Assembly: GCF_934191625.1 (NCBI RefSeq)
Contig: NZ_CAKPUG010000001.1
Coordinates: 62,001-126,000, forward strand
Direction: 5' to 3'
DNA from: an uncultured Lactococcus sp.
Lineage (GTDB): Bacteria; Bacillota; Bacilli; Lactobacillales; Streptococcaceae
DNA: 64,000 nucleotides
Below the pieces are notes generated by a model. It was not told where the DNA came from and did not search any database. It saw nothing but the letters and a program-made list of their open reading frames with translations. The position numbers were made by a program, and so were the translations under genes. Numbering within the stretch: position 1 is the stretch's first letter; the number at the start of each line of letters is the position of its first letter. Positions 7,799 to 15,086 of this stretch are shown here, one piece after another.

Positions 7799-7959
7799 GA
7801 GCTAAAATATCCGTGGAATGATGATCTTACTCTCGTGATTCTTTCATGCGTTTATCGAGATTTTTGATTGACCTCAATTCCCTCGGTTATTGGACTATCT
7901 TATAATAATTGAGGTACAATTAACCAAAGCAGAAATCTCTTAGGGAAAGGGAAGTGAAA

Positions 7960-8067
7960 ATGTTTCTGCAAATCTTCGGGACAATAGCTGCACTTATGGT
8001 GGTGAGTGTATTCTTTATTATAGCTTACGTACCAAGTTTGTCATGTTATCCAGTTGGAAGAATATAA
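7960..8067 (+). CDS. 35-residue putative membrane peptide
   Basis: ATG at 7960 follows AAAGGGAAG. The peptide MFLQIFGTIAALMVVSVFFI continues to a short polar tail (SLSCYPVGRI) with one cysteine: a single membrane span with almost no cytoplasmic part. A TATAAT at 7901 would give a leader of about 50 nt. No family recognised. It is not like Fst toxins, which have a charged C-terminus. Could be a real small membrane protein or a chance frame. Confidence 0.45.
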   Translation: MFLQIFGTIAALMVVSVFFIIAYVPSLSCYPVGRI

Positions 8068-8135
8068 AAAAACGTGAGTAGCTTTTATGTCTATTTTGAT
8101 AGAGAGATTTAATGCTAAATTTTTTGAAAGATAAG

Positions 8136-8164
8136 AAAAAACCAGTACTAATACAGCACTGGCC
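8136..8164 (-). terminator. intrinsic terminator on the minus strand (rpmF-rpmG)
   Basis: CCAGT at 8042+100 (8142-8146) pairs with ACTGG at 8158-8162; on the minus strand the stem runs into TTTTTTC. It lies about 145 bp beyond the rpmG stop. Confidence 0.65.
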
Positions 8165-8307
8165 TTAATTACCCATATGTTTTTATTTCTCAAAAATAGA
8201 GAAAAGGTAGTTATTCAACTGATTTTTATTGAGATATAATGAAACTCAGAATTTCAAGTATCGCTCTATATCAGTTTTCTACATACCTAATGAAAGGTAA
8301 TGAACTC

Positions 8308-8457
8308 TTATTTAACTTCTTTAAAAATTACGTGTTTACGAAGTTTTGGAGAGTATTTTTTCAATTCCAAACGGTCTGGGTTGTTACGTTTGTTCTTTTG
8401 AGTAAGGTAAAGACGTTCACCAGATTCTTTGTGTTCAAGTGTAATATTTACGCGCAT
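8308..8457 (-). CDS. rpmG: 50S ribosomal protein L33
   Basis: A 49-residue basic protein ([20 protein letters not shown] at the start, [16 protein letters not shown] at the end) that is the L33 protein of the large subunit, at the E site. It has no cysteine, so it is the zinc-independent (C-minus) form that replaces the zinc form under zinc limitation in organisms with both. It lies 30 bp behind rpmF on the same strand, the usual rpmF-rpmG pair of lactic acid bacteria. Ribosome site AAGGAACAG precedes the ATG. Confidence 0.95.
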   Translation of the reverse strand: MRVNITLEHKESGERLYLTQKNKRNNPDRLELKKYSPKLRKHVIFKEVK

Positions 8458-8487
8458 AACTGTTCCTTTCTGACTTTTTTACTGTTT

Positions 8488-8661
8488 TTATTTAGCGTCT
8501 TTTACTTGGCGGCCTTTGTAGTAGCCTTTAAGTGAAACACGGTGTGAGTGACGGTAGTCACCAGTAGTTTCGTCAAAAGTAACAGTTGGAGCTGTCATTT
8601 TGTAGTGTGTACGACGTTTGTTTTTCTTAGATTTAGAAGTGTGACGTGCAGGTACTGCCAT
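8488..8661 (-). CDS. rpmF: 50S ribosomal protein L32
   Basis: A 57-residue protein starting [20 protein letters not shown], the standard L32 N-terminus. A longer reading with 22 extra residues is possible but the ATG at 8661 has the GGAGGA ribosome site and matches the family start. It also lacks the four zinc cysteines found in some L32 proteins, like its partner L33. Transcribed with rpmG. Confidence 0.95.
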   Translation of the reverse strand: MAVPARHTSKSKKNKRRTHYKMTAPTVTFDETTGDYRHSHRVSLKGYYKGRQVKDAK

Positions 8662-9035
8662 GGTTTGATTCCTCCGTAGATTTTTTCGTTTTGGATAAGC
8701 CCAAAAACGTACTTTACTATAATACACTAATCTTATTCAAAAAGCAAGCTTTGTAAAGTATTTTTACTTGACGTTTGTCTATATAGATTATTATTGAAAA
8801 ATTCTAAGAGAAGCAAGTGACAAACACTTTTGACAGTTGTTACATTGGGATTCTTTTATTTTTTTTGCTAATATATAGTTAAGAATGTTGTAACTTATAA
8901 AATAAAAGCTCAGTTCTTCGGAATCAAAGTGCGACAAGGATTATTTTTCTATCCCGGGCAAATCAGTGTTCGATGAAAACTATTTGGAGTCAAACAGGGC
9001 AAAGTTTCAGGAAATTTATTTTATAAGGAGAAGAC
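8662..9035. other. divergent intergenic region: rpmF promoter and long leader of the P1B ATPase
   Basis: On the minus strand an AT-rich TATAGT element near 8715 fits the rpmF promoter. On the plus strand TTGACA at 8830 lacks a well-spaced -10. The 150 bp before the ATPase ATG contain small hairpins (for example TTC-TTCG-GAA near 8915 and GGAT...ATCC near 8938-8954). I could not match it to a known metal riboswitch. Confidence 0.45.
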
Positions 9036-10829
9036 ATGAAAAACTGGCAAAAACTTGTTTTAGTATTTTTCATAGCAGCTGCGTCTCTTTTGGCTCAGTT
9101 TGTTTTTACTGCACCTTTGGTAGCACGATTTATTATCACTGTTGCAGGTGGTATTTTAGCTCTGTCAATGTTTATTGAGATGGTTAAAACGCTACGTAAA
9201 GGAAATTATGGAGTTGACTTACTCGCAATTACTGCTATCATTGCAACGCTATTGGTAGGAGAATATTGGGCCTCATTAATCATTATTTTAATGTTGGTTG
9301 GAGGTGAAACGCTTGAAGATTATGCAGCGGGACGTGCTAATCGTGAATTGTCTGCCCTGTTGCAGAAAACACCAGATATTGCCCATGTCATGCAAGAGGG
9401 TAAAGTCGTCGACATGGACTTAGATGATGTTGAGATAGGGGCACATCTTTTGATTAAGCCTATGGAAGTTGTACCTATCGATGGGGTTCTTCTTTCAGAA
9501 GCAGCTATTCTGGATGAATCCTCGGTGACAGGTGAAACTAAACCAAATGAATTACAACAGGGGGATGAAATTCTTTCAGGCGCAATTAATGGCAACTCCA
9601 GCATCGAAATCCGTACAAGTGTTGCTGCTAGTGAATCCCAATTTCAAAAAATCGTTGCTCTCGTTCGTGAAGCAGAAGCAACGCCAGCAAATTTTGTACG
9701 TTTAGCAGATCGTTACGCTGTGCCATTTACGATTATGGCCTATATCATTGCAGCTGTGGCTTATTTCATCTCTGGTGACCCTGTCCGCATTGCAGAAGTA
9801 TTGGTGGTTGCAAGTCCTTGCCCTTTGATTTTGGCTGCGCCTATCGCTTTTGTCTCAGGGATGAGTCGTTCATCAAAAAATGGTTTTTTAATTAAAAATG
9901 GAACCATCATTGAGAAACTTGCAACAGCCAAGGCAATTTTCTTTGATAAAACGGGAACAATTACCGATGGTAAAATCGAAGTAGATACCATTGTTCCAGC
10001 AGAAGGGATATCGCAAGAAGAGTTACTCAATATTGTTTATACTATCGAAAAATCTTCCAATCACATCTTGGCCAAGGCTGTTTCAAGCTATGCAGAGTCA
10101 CATAATGTTGAAAGCCTTGCATTAGAAAGCCTCAGTGAGGTTGCAGGTTTAGGTGTGACAGGGCAAATTAATGGTCAATTGTTTAAAATTGGGCGAGCAA
10201 GTTTTGTTGGCGCACCAGATGGGTTGGATTTTGAAACAGCTTTTTATGTGTCACGTGATGGCCTATATATCGGGGCGGTAACCTTCTCAGATACTTTACG
10301 TGCCAATGCTCCCGCTGTGATTAAAGATTTACGTCAAGCAGGTTTTGAGAGCATTACGATGCTCACAGGAGATAATGCTCGTGTTGCCGATAAAATTGCA
10401 GCCCAAGTAGGTATCAGTGAAGTTTACAGTAGTATGTTACCAGAAGAAAAGCTTGCCAAAATCCAAGCTTCAACTATTCATCCAACGATTATGGTTGGTG
10501 ACGGTGTCAATGATGCTCCAGCTTTAACGCTTGCAGATGTTGGTATTTCTATTGGAACAGGGAACAATACTGTTGCGAGTGAGGCAGCTGATATTGTGCT
10601 TCTGAAAAATGATTTGTCTTCTGTGACAAAAGCAGTTCATATTAGTCGTGACACATTGACTATTGCCAAACAATCCGTTTTAATTGGAATTATCATTTGT
10701 GTCATCTTGATGTTAATTGCTGCTACAGGGCTTATCCCAGCAATTATCGGTGCTCTTTTCCAAGAGGTTATTGATGTTGTTTCAATTCTTTATGCTTTAA
10801 GAGCCTTAAAGGGATTTAAGAATAAGTAA
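9036..10829 (+). CDS. P1B-type heavy-metal-transporting ATPase, SPC subtype, atypical
   Basis: A 597-residue membrane ATPase, ATG behind AAGGAGAAG. Visible motifs: TGET of the actuator domain, SPCPL in the ion-binding helix (about residue 261), DKTGTIT phosphorylation site, MVGDGVNDAPAL hinge, and two C-terminal helices. There is no N-terminal metal-binding domain. SPC (instead of CPC) is typical of the P1B-4 group exporting Co, Zn or Fe (relatives PmtA, FrvA), but the group's HEGG(S/T) motif is missing; the last helices read FQEVIDVVSILYAL instead, and the HP dipeptide of the nucleotide-binding domain reads HI. It is therefore a divergent subgroup and the metal cannot be named. Stands alone, ending at a terminator shared with rarA. 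Confidence 0.85.
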   Translation: MKNWQKLVLVFFIAAASLLAQFVFTAPLVARFIITVAGGILALSMFIEMVKTLRKGNYGVDLLAITAIIATLLVGEYWASLIIILMLVGGETLEDYAAGRANRELSALLQKTPDIAHVMQEGKVVDMDLDDVEIGAHLLIKPMEVVPIDGVLLSEAAILDESSVTGETKPNELQQGDEILSGAINGNSSIEIRTSVAASESQFQKIVALVREAEATPANFVRLADRYAVPFTIMAYIIAAVAYFISGDPVRIAEVLVVASPCPLILAAPIAFVSGMSRSSKNGFLIKNGTIIEKLATAKAIFFDKTGTITDGKIEVDTIVPAEGISQEELLNIVYTIEKSSNHILAKAVSSYAESHNVESLALESLSEVAGLGVTGQINGQLFKIGRASFVGAPDGLDFETAFYVSRDGLYIGAVTFSDTLRANAPAVIKDLRQAGFESITMLTGDNARVADKIAAQVGISEVYSSMLPEEKLAKIQASTIHPTIMVGDGVNDAPALTLADVGISIGTGNNTVASEAADIVLLKNDLSSVTKAVHISRDTLTIAKQSVLIGIIICVILMLIAATGLIPAIIGALFQEVIDVVSILYALRALKGFKNK

Positions 10830-10831
10830 TA

Positions 10832-10857
10832 AAAAATCGTCAATTTTGACGATTTTT
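10832..10857. terminator. shared bidirectional terminator
   Basis: AAAAATCGTCAA pairs with TTGACGATTTTT; serves the ATPase on plus and rarA on minus. The rarA stop codon lies inside the stem. Confidence 0.85.
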
Positions 10858-12108
10858 CTTTTGGTTTTCTATCCATTTCTTACGTTCATTTAAAGCCCAT
10901 TCGTATTTGCCCATCTTATCAGGCTGGAAATAATCAGCTTTTCGCAGCTTATCGGGAAGATAATCCTGCTTCACCCAATGATCTGGGAAGTTATGCGGGT
11001 ACTTATAGCCTTCACTTCGCCCAAGATCCTTAGCTCCCGCATAGTGGCCATCTTGTAAGTGTGGAGGTATAGGAAGATTTCCGTGTTTTCCTAAATCTTC
11101 TATTGCAGCATCCAGAGCCATATAAGCGGCATTGGACTTGGGAGAAAGCGCAAGATCGATAACGATGTTTGCTAGCGGTATTCGTGCTTCAGGGAAACCT
11201 AACTTTTCTGCAGCTTGTAAACCTAGCATCGTATGTACAGCGGCTTCTGGATTAGCAAGACCAATATCTTCATAAGCCATCACTGTCAATCTTCTGGCCA
11301 GACTTTGAAGGTCCCCACCTTCAATTAGGCGCGCAGCATAGTGTAAACTTGCGTTTACATCAGATCCACGAATTGATTTTTGCAAGGCGCTAAGCAAGTC
11401 ATAATGAGCATCGCCATCTTTATCAAAACTTAGTGCTTTACGTTGAAGCGAGTTTTCCATATCTTCCAGAGTTACATGATGGTTTTCGGAAGATAAGACG
11501 GCAAGTTCTAAAGCGTTGTAAACTGCGCGTAAATCACCGTTAGTTGAGTGCGTGAGGAAGTAAAGAGCATCATCGTCAAGAGTAACGGGGAAGTTAAAAC
11601 CTCGTTCCGTATCTTCAAGGGCAAGGTTTACAGCTCTCTGTAAATCATCACTTTCTAAAGGTTTTAACTCAAAAATCTGCACACGACTTCGGATGGCAGG
11701 CACAACACTAAAATAAGGGTTTTCCGTAGTAGCGCCGATTAAGATAATTTGACCATTTTCCACTAGAGGCAGGAGAAAATCTTGCTTAGGTTTATCCAAG
11801 CGATGAATCTCGTCTAAGAGAAGGACGAGTTGACCAGAAAATTCTGCCTCAGCAGCGACTTCCTGTAATTTTTTCTTGCTATCGGTTGTCGCATTAAAGC
11901 TACGAAAAGCGGCATTCATTGTACCAGCGATAGCTGAAGCAATGGAAGTTTTACCAATTCCAGGAGGCCCATAAAGAATCATGGAAGTTAAAAGCTTTGT
12001 CTCGACCATTCGGCGAATAATCTTTTTAGGGCCGACAAGGTGAGATTGACCGATAATCTCGTCAATATTACGTGGCCGCATTCGGCGAGCTAAGTTTTGG
12101 TGTGTCAT
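10840..12108 (-). CDS. rarA: replication-associated recombination protein A (AAA+ ATPase)
   Basis: A 422-residue clamp-loader-like AAA+ ATPase (RarA/MgsA, eukaryotic WRNIP1) that acts at stalled replication forks. Visible: Walker A GPPGIGKTS (about residues 45-53), Walker B LLLDEIHR, sensor 1 IGATTENP, arginine-finger region SRVQIFEL, and the C-terminal tetramerisation domain with HNFPDHWVKQDYLP. Length is typical. Its ribosome site lies in a tandem 19-bp duplication between it and the upstream acetyltransferase gene, with which it may be cotranscribed. Confidence 0.95.
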   Translation of the reverse strand: MTHQNLARRMRPRNIDEIIGQSHLVGPKKIIRRMVETKLLTSMILYGPPGIGKTSIASAIAGTMNAAFRSFNATTDSKKKLQEVAAEAEFSGQLVLLLDEIHRLDKPKQDFLLPLVENGQIILIGATTENPYFSVVPAIRSRVQIFELKPLESDDLQRAVNLALEDTERGFNFPVTLDDDALYFLTHSTNGDLRAVYNALELAVLSSENHHVTLEDMENSLQRKALSFDKDGDAHYDLLSALQKSIRGSDVNASLHYAARLIEGGDLQSLARRLTVMAYEDIGLANPEAAVHTMLGLQAAEKLGFPEARIPLANIVIDLALSPKSNAAYMALDAAIEDLGKHGNLPIPPHLQDGHYAGAKDLGRSEGYKYPHNFPDHWVKQDYLPDKLRKADYFQPDKMGKYEWALNERKKWIENQKKNRQN

Positions 12109-12111
12109 ATT

Positions 12112-12149
12112 AAAGGTTTTCTCCTTACTAAAAGGTTTTCTCCTTACTA
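12112..12149 (-). repeat. tandem 19-bp duplication carrying the rarA ribosome site
   Basis: AAAGGTTTTCTCCTTACTA occurs twice back to back (12112-12130, 12131-12149). On the minus strand each copy holds AGGAG. The nearer copy is 12 nt from the rarA ATG, the farther 31 nt. The block fills the whole space between the acetyltransferase stop and rarA. Confidence 0.9.
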
Positions 12150-12150
12150 C

Positions 12151-12624
12151 CTAGAGATAATAGGCGTAAATCAAGCTGTCAACATAGACACCATCAATGA
12201 AATATTCTTTTTTGATTCGCCCTTCAAGTTCAAAGCCGAGACGCTCGTATAGAGCTACTGCTGAAGGGTTACTTGACATTGCATTGATGGTGATCTTTTC
12301 GTATTTCTCAGCACGGGCTTCATGGATAAGGTGTTGAATAAGTTGTGTTGCCACACCTTTTCCTCTTGCTTCTTTTACAGTCATTACACCAAAAGTGATA
12401 ACGTGCGAACCAAACTCAGATTTATTGCGGGGGCCGTAATCTAAAACTCCCAAAAGAGTGCCCTCTTCTTCTGCAATAAGATAACGTGTCCCTTTCAATA
12501 TTTTCTTCATTATTTTTTCAGCGGAGCTGTTGATCACAAAGGGTGTGGATTTTAAAGTCCAGTTTTGATTTTCGATTTTAGCTACATAAGCGAAGTCATG
12601 GGGTTCGATAGGTCTGATTTTCAT
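12151..12624 (-). CDS. GNAT family N-acetyltransferase
   Basis: A 157-residue protein with the GNAT acetyl-CoA fold: beta4 VITFGVMTV, the pyrophosphate loop ARGKGVATQLI (about residues 89-99) and the C-terminal NPSAVALYERLGFELEG motif. The acceptor is not deducible. Cytoplasmic. Cotranscription with rarA is likely because of 40-bp spacing. AGAGAG ribosome site. Confidence 0.85.
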   Translation of the reverse strand: MKIRPIEPHDFAYVAKIENQNWTLKSTPFVINSSAEKIMKKILKGTRYLIAEEEGTLLGVLDYGPRNKSEFGSHVITFGVMTVKEARGKGVATQLIQHLIHEARAEKYEKITINAMSSNPSAVALYERLGFELEGRIKKEYFIDGVYVDSLIYAYYL

Positions 12625-12760
12625 ATATTTCTCTCTAGAGATAATTTTTATTTCTGTTATAATTATAACAGAAAAGTATTATGACGTTTTAACTCCTAAT
12701 TGCTATTTTAAATTGAAGCATCGGAGAGTAAATTACTTGAAACAGAAAAAGAGGTATAAA

Positions 12761-13225
12761 ATGGCAAAGTATGGTTTTTTAGATATTTTAGATGAAGAAT
12801 TGAGCAAGAACTTCAGTTATGATTTTGAGATAAATTGGGACAAAAGAAATTTCGCTGTCGAAGTTAGTTTCCTTTTGGAAGCTGCGAATCCAGAAGGGGT
12901 TGTTCTCTCAGATGCAGATGGAGTCGTATCGGAAGAAAATGTTCTTTATGAAGATGCTGTAATCTTTTATAATCCTAATAAATCGAAGTTTTCAGAGGAA
13001 GATTATTTAGCAGGAGTGGCTTATTCAGACAAAGGATTGTCTCGTGAGTATATTGCTTATTTTGTTGCGTTTTTACAAGAAACAGCAGATGAAGGTTTGG
13101 ATGCTTTGATAGATTTCTTAAATTCCGATGAAGAAGAATTTATGCTTAAATTTGATCAGGAAAAATTTGAAAAAGGGTTGGAAAACCTTGAGGAGACAAC
13201 TTTTTTCAAATACCCACGTTATTAA
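12761..13225 (+). CDS. DUF3013 family protein
   Basis: A 154-residue, strongly acidic cytoplasmic protein (MAKYGFLDILDEELSKNF at the start). The ATG at 12761 has GAGGT at the right distance; an upstream ATG at 12713 would add 16 basic residues without a ribosome site. The family is found in streptococci and lactococci, commonly upstream of prmA as here (24 bp spacing). Function unknown. Confidence 0.8.
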   Translation: MAKYGFLDILDEELSKNFSYDFEINWDKRNFAVEVSFLLEAANPEGVVLSDADGVVSEENVLYEDAVIFYNPNKSKFSEEDYLAGVAYSDKGLSREYIAYFVAFLQETADEGLDALIDFLNSDEEEFMLKFDQEKFEKGLENLEETTFFKYPRY

Positions 13226-13249
13226 TGTAAAGAGAAAGCAGGCGATATA

Positions 13250-14203
13250 ATGAACAATTGGAATAGCATTACTGTGCGTATCATTCGTGCAGCGGAAGAA
13301 GCTACTAGCAATATTTTAATTGAGGCAGGTTCAGCGGGGGTTGAAATTAACGACAGTGCAGATTATCTTAATCATAGGGACCTTTTCGGGGAAGTGCTTC
13401 CTCAGGTAGAACAGTCAGAAATGGTGGAAGTGACGGCTTATTATCCGGAAAATATGCCAATTACTGAGCTTAAGTCAGATATTGAACAAAAGATAAATGC
13501 TTTAGCAGGAAGTTTTGATGTGACTGATGTTGAAATACGTACAAATAATCTTGCAGAACAAGACTGGGCAGATGCATGGAAAAAGTATTTTGAACCAGCT
13601 CGCATTACGCATGATTTGACGATTGTCCCTAGTTGGACAGATTATACTCCTCAAACTTCAGCCGAGAAACTAATTCGCCTTGATCCCGGGATGGCTTTTG
13701 GTACGGGTACACATCCAACGACAAAAATGAGTCTTTATGCCTTAGAACAAATACTTCGCGGAGGTGAAACAGTATTAGATGTTGGTACAGGCTCTGGTGT
13801 GCTTTCTGTAGCTAGTGCTTATCTTGGTGCAAGTGAAGTACACGCTTACGATATTGATGAAGTTGCTGTACGGGTAGCACGTGAAAATATCGCGCTTAAT
13901 CCAAATACGGATAAAATTTCTATTTCAGCCAATAATTTATTAGAAGGTATTGAACAGCAAGCAGAAGTTATCGTGGCTAATATCTTGGCTGATATTCTTG
14001 TGCTTATGACTGAAGATGCTTTTCGTCTCGTCAAAGATGAAGGTTATTTGATTATGAGTGGTATTATTGCTGATAAGGCAGATAAAGTTATTGCATCCGC
14101 GGAAAATGCTGGTTTCTTCCTTGAAACGCGTATGACTCAGGGTGAATGGAATTGTGTAATTTTCAAAAAAACAGAAAACCGTGAAGGGGTAATAGGCGGT
14201 TAA
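13250..14203 (+). CDS. prmA: ribosomal protein L11 methyltransferase
   Basis: A 317-residue SAM-dependent methyltransferase that trimethylates L11. Visible: N-terminal L11-recognition domain (residues about 1-85), then [15 protein letters not shown] (about 146-160) and the SAM loop [11 protein letters not shown] (about 174-184), followed by NPPF-equivalent VIVANIL. Length normal. Three bases before rsmE, so the pair is translationally linked. Confidence 0.95.
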   Translation: MNNWNSITVRIIRAAEEATSNILIEAGSAGVEINDSADYLNHRDLFGEVLPQVEQSEMVEVTAYYPENMPITELKSDIEQKINALAGSFDVTDVEIRTNNLAEQDWADAWKKYFEPARITHDLTIVPSWTDYTPQTSAEKLIRLDPGMAFGTGTHPTTKMSLYALEQILRGGETVLDVGTGSGVLSVASAYLGASEVHAYDIDEVAVRVARENIALNPNTDKISISANNLLEGIEQQAEVIVANILADILVLMTEDAFRLVKDEGYLIMSGIIADKADKVIASAENAGFFLETRMTQGEWNCVIFKKTENREGVIGG

Positions 14204-14206
14204 GCT

Positions 14207-14962
14207 ATGGCAAATCAATATTTTGTGTTTAAAATACCACCCGAAATTGGTGAAGTCTTTACGATTGACGATAAGGCAGCTGCTCATCACATTTTTACAG
14301 TAATGCGTATGAGTCCAGGGCAAAAGCTCCAGCTGGTTTTTGAAGAGGGGCAAGTGGGCCTTGCCGAAGTTATTTCTAGCGAGCTATGCACGGTACGTTT
14401 ATTAGAGGTGCTGGATGTGCAAACGGAACTCCCGGTTCACATTACTGTAGCACTTGGTTTCCCTAAAGGTGATAAATTAGAATTTATCAGTGAGAAGGCA
14501 ACTGAATTAGGTGCAAGTGCGATCTGGGCTGCCCCCTTTAAATGGTCTGTGGCCAAATGGGACGGGAAAAAGCTTGTAAAAAAGAAGGAGAAATTAGATA
14601 AAATTGTTTTAGGAGCTGCAGAACAATCTCGCCGTCAAATATTGCCAGAAGTTCGTTTTTTTGAAAAGCTGACTGAGCTTGTTGCTACATTTTCCCAATT
14701 TGACCAAATCTTAATTGCCTACGAAGAATCTGCTAAAGCAGGAGAACAAGCGAAGCTGGCTCAAAGCATGGCAAAATTAAAACCGGGGCAAAAAGTTTTG
14801 TTGCTTTTTGGACCGGAAGGAGGCATTGCACCGGAAGAAATTACTTTATTTAAGGAGGCTGGAGCTAAACCTATAGGGCTTGGGCCACGTATTATGCGTG
14901 CAGAAACTGCACCACTCTATGCTCTATCTGCTTTTTCAACTTATTTTGATTTATTAAAATAA
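14207..14962 (+). CDS. rsmE: 16S rRNA (uracil-1498-N3) methyltransferase
   Basis: A 251-residue SPOUT-class enzyme that methylates U1498 of 16S rRNA. Visible: N-terminal PUA-like part (HHIFTVMRMSPGQ), EFISEKATELGA, and the knotted SAM site LLLFGPEGGIAPEE with LGPRIMRAETAPLYAL near the end. The ATG has no separate ribosome site and follows the prmA stop by 3 nt, indicating coupled translation. Confidence 0.95.
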   Translation: MANQYFVFKIPPEIGEVFTIDDKAAAHHIFTVMRMSPGQKLQLVFEEGQVGLAEVISSELCTVRLLEVLDVQTELPVHITVALGFPKGDKLEFISEKATELGASAIWAAPFKWSVAKWDGKKLVKKKEKLDKIVLGAAEQSRRQILPEVRFFEKLTELVATFSQFDQILIAYEESAKAGEQAKLAQSMAKLKPGQKVLLLFGPEGGIAPEEITLFKEAGAKPIGLGPRIMRAETAPLYALSAFSTYFDLLK

Positions 14963-15086
14963 ACCGAACAAAAACTTGAAAACTTGAGGTTTATGGTCTA
15001 AAAGGATAAATTAATAGGCAGAAATATGATAGAATAGTAAAAATATATCAAGGAGGAAAGTGGAGCTACTTCACAGGAAATAAAAC

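Larger units (their letters stand above)
7691..8307. other. intergenic region with one small ORF and two terminators
   Basis: Besides the terminators at 7761 and 8136 and the small ORF at 7960, a TATAAT at 7901-7906 is a possible -10 for the small ORF. The rest shows no gene or repeat that I can identify. Confidence 0.5.

Noticed and set aside
7960..8067. Type I toxin of the Fst/Ldr class
   Set aside because: No charged C-terminal tail, no convergent antisense RNA with direct repeats around it.
8239..8535. 98-codon plus-strand frame over rpmG
   Set aside because: It is antisense to rpmG and the end of rpmF, both certain ribosomal protein genes.
8890..9035. Leader of the P1B ATPase as a metal riboswitch (yybP-ykoY, NiCo or czcD type)
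   Set aside because: Small hairpins are present but none of the conserved loop sequences of those classes could be found.
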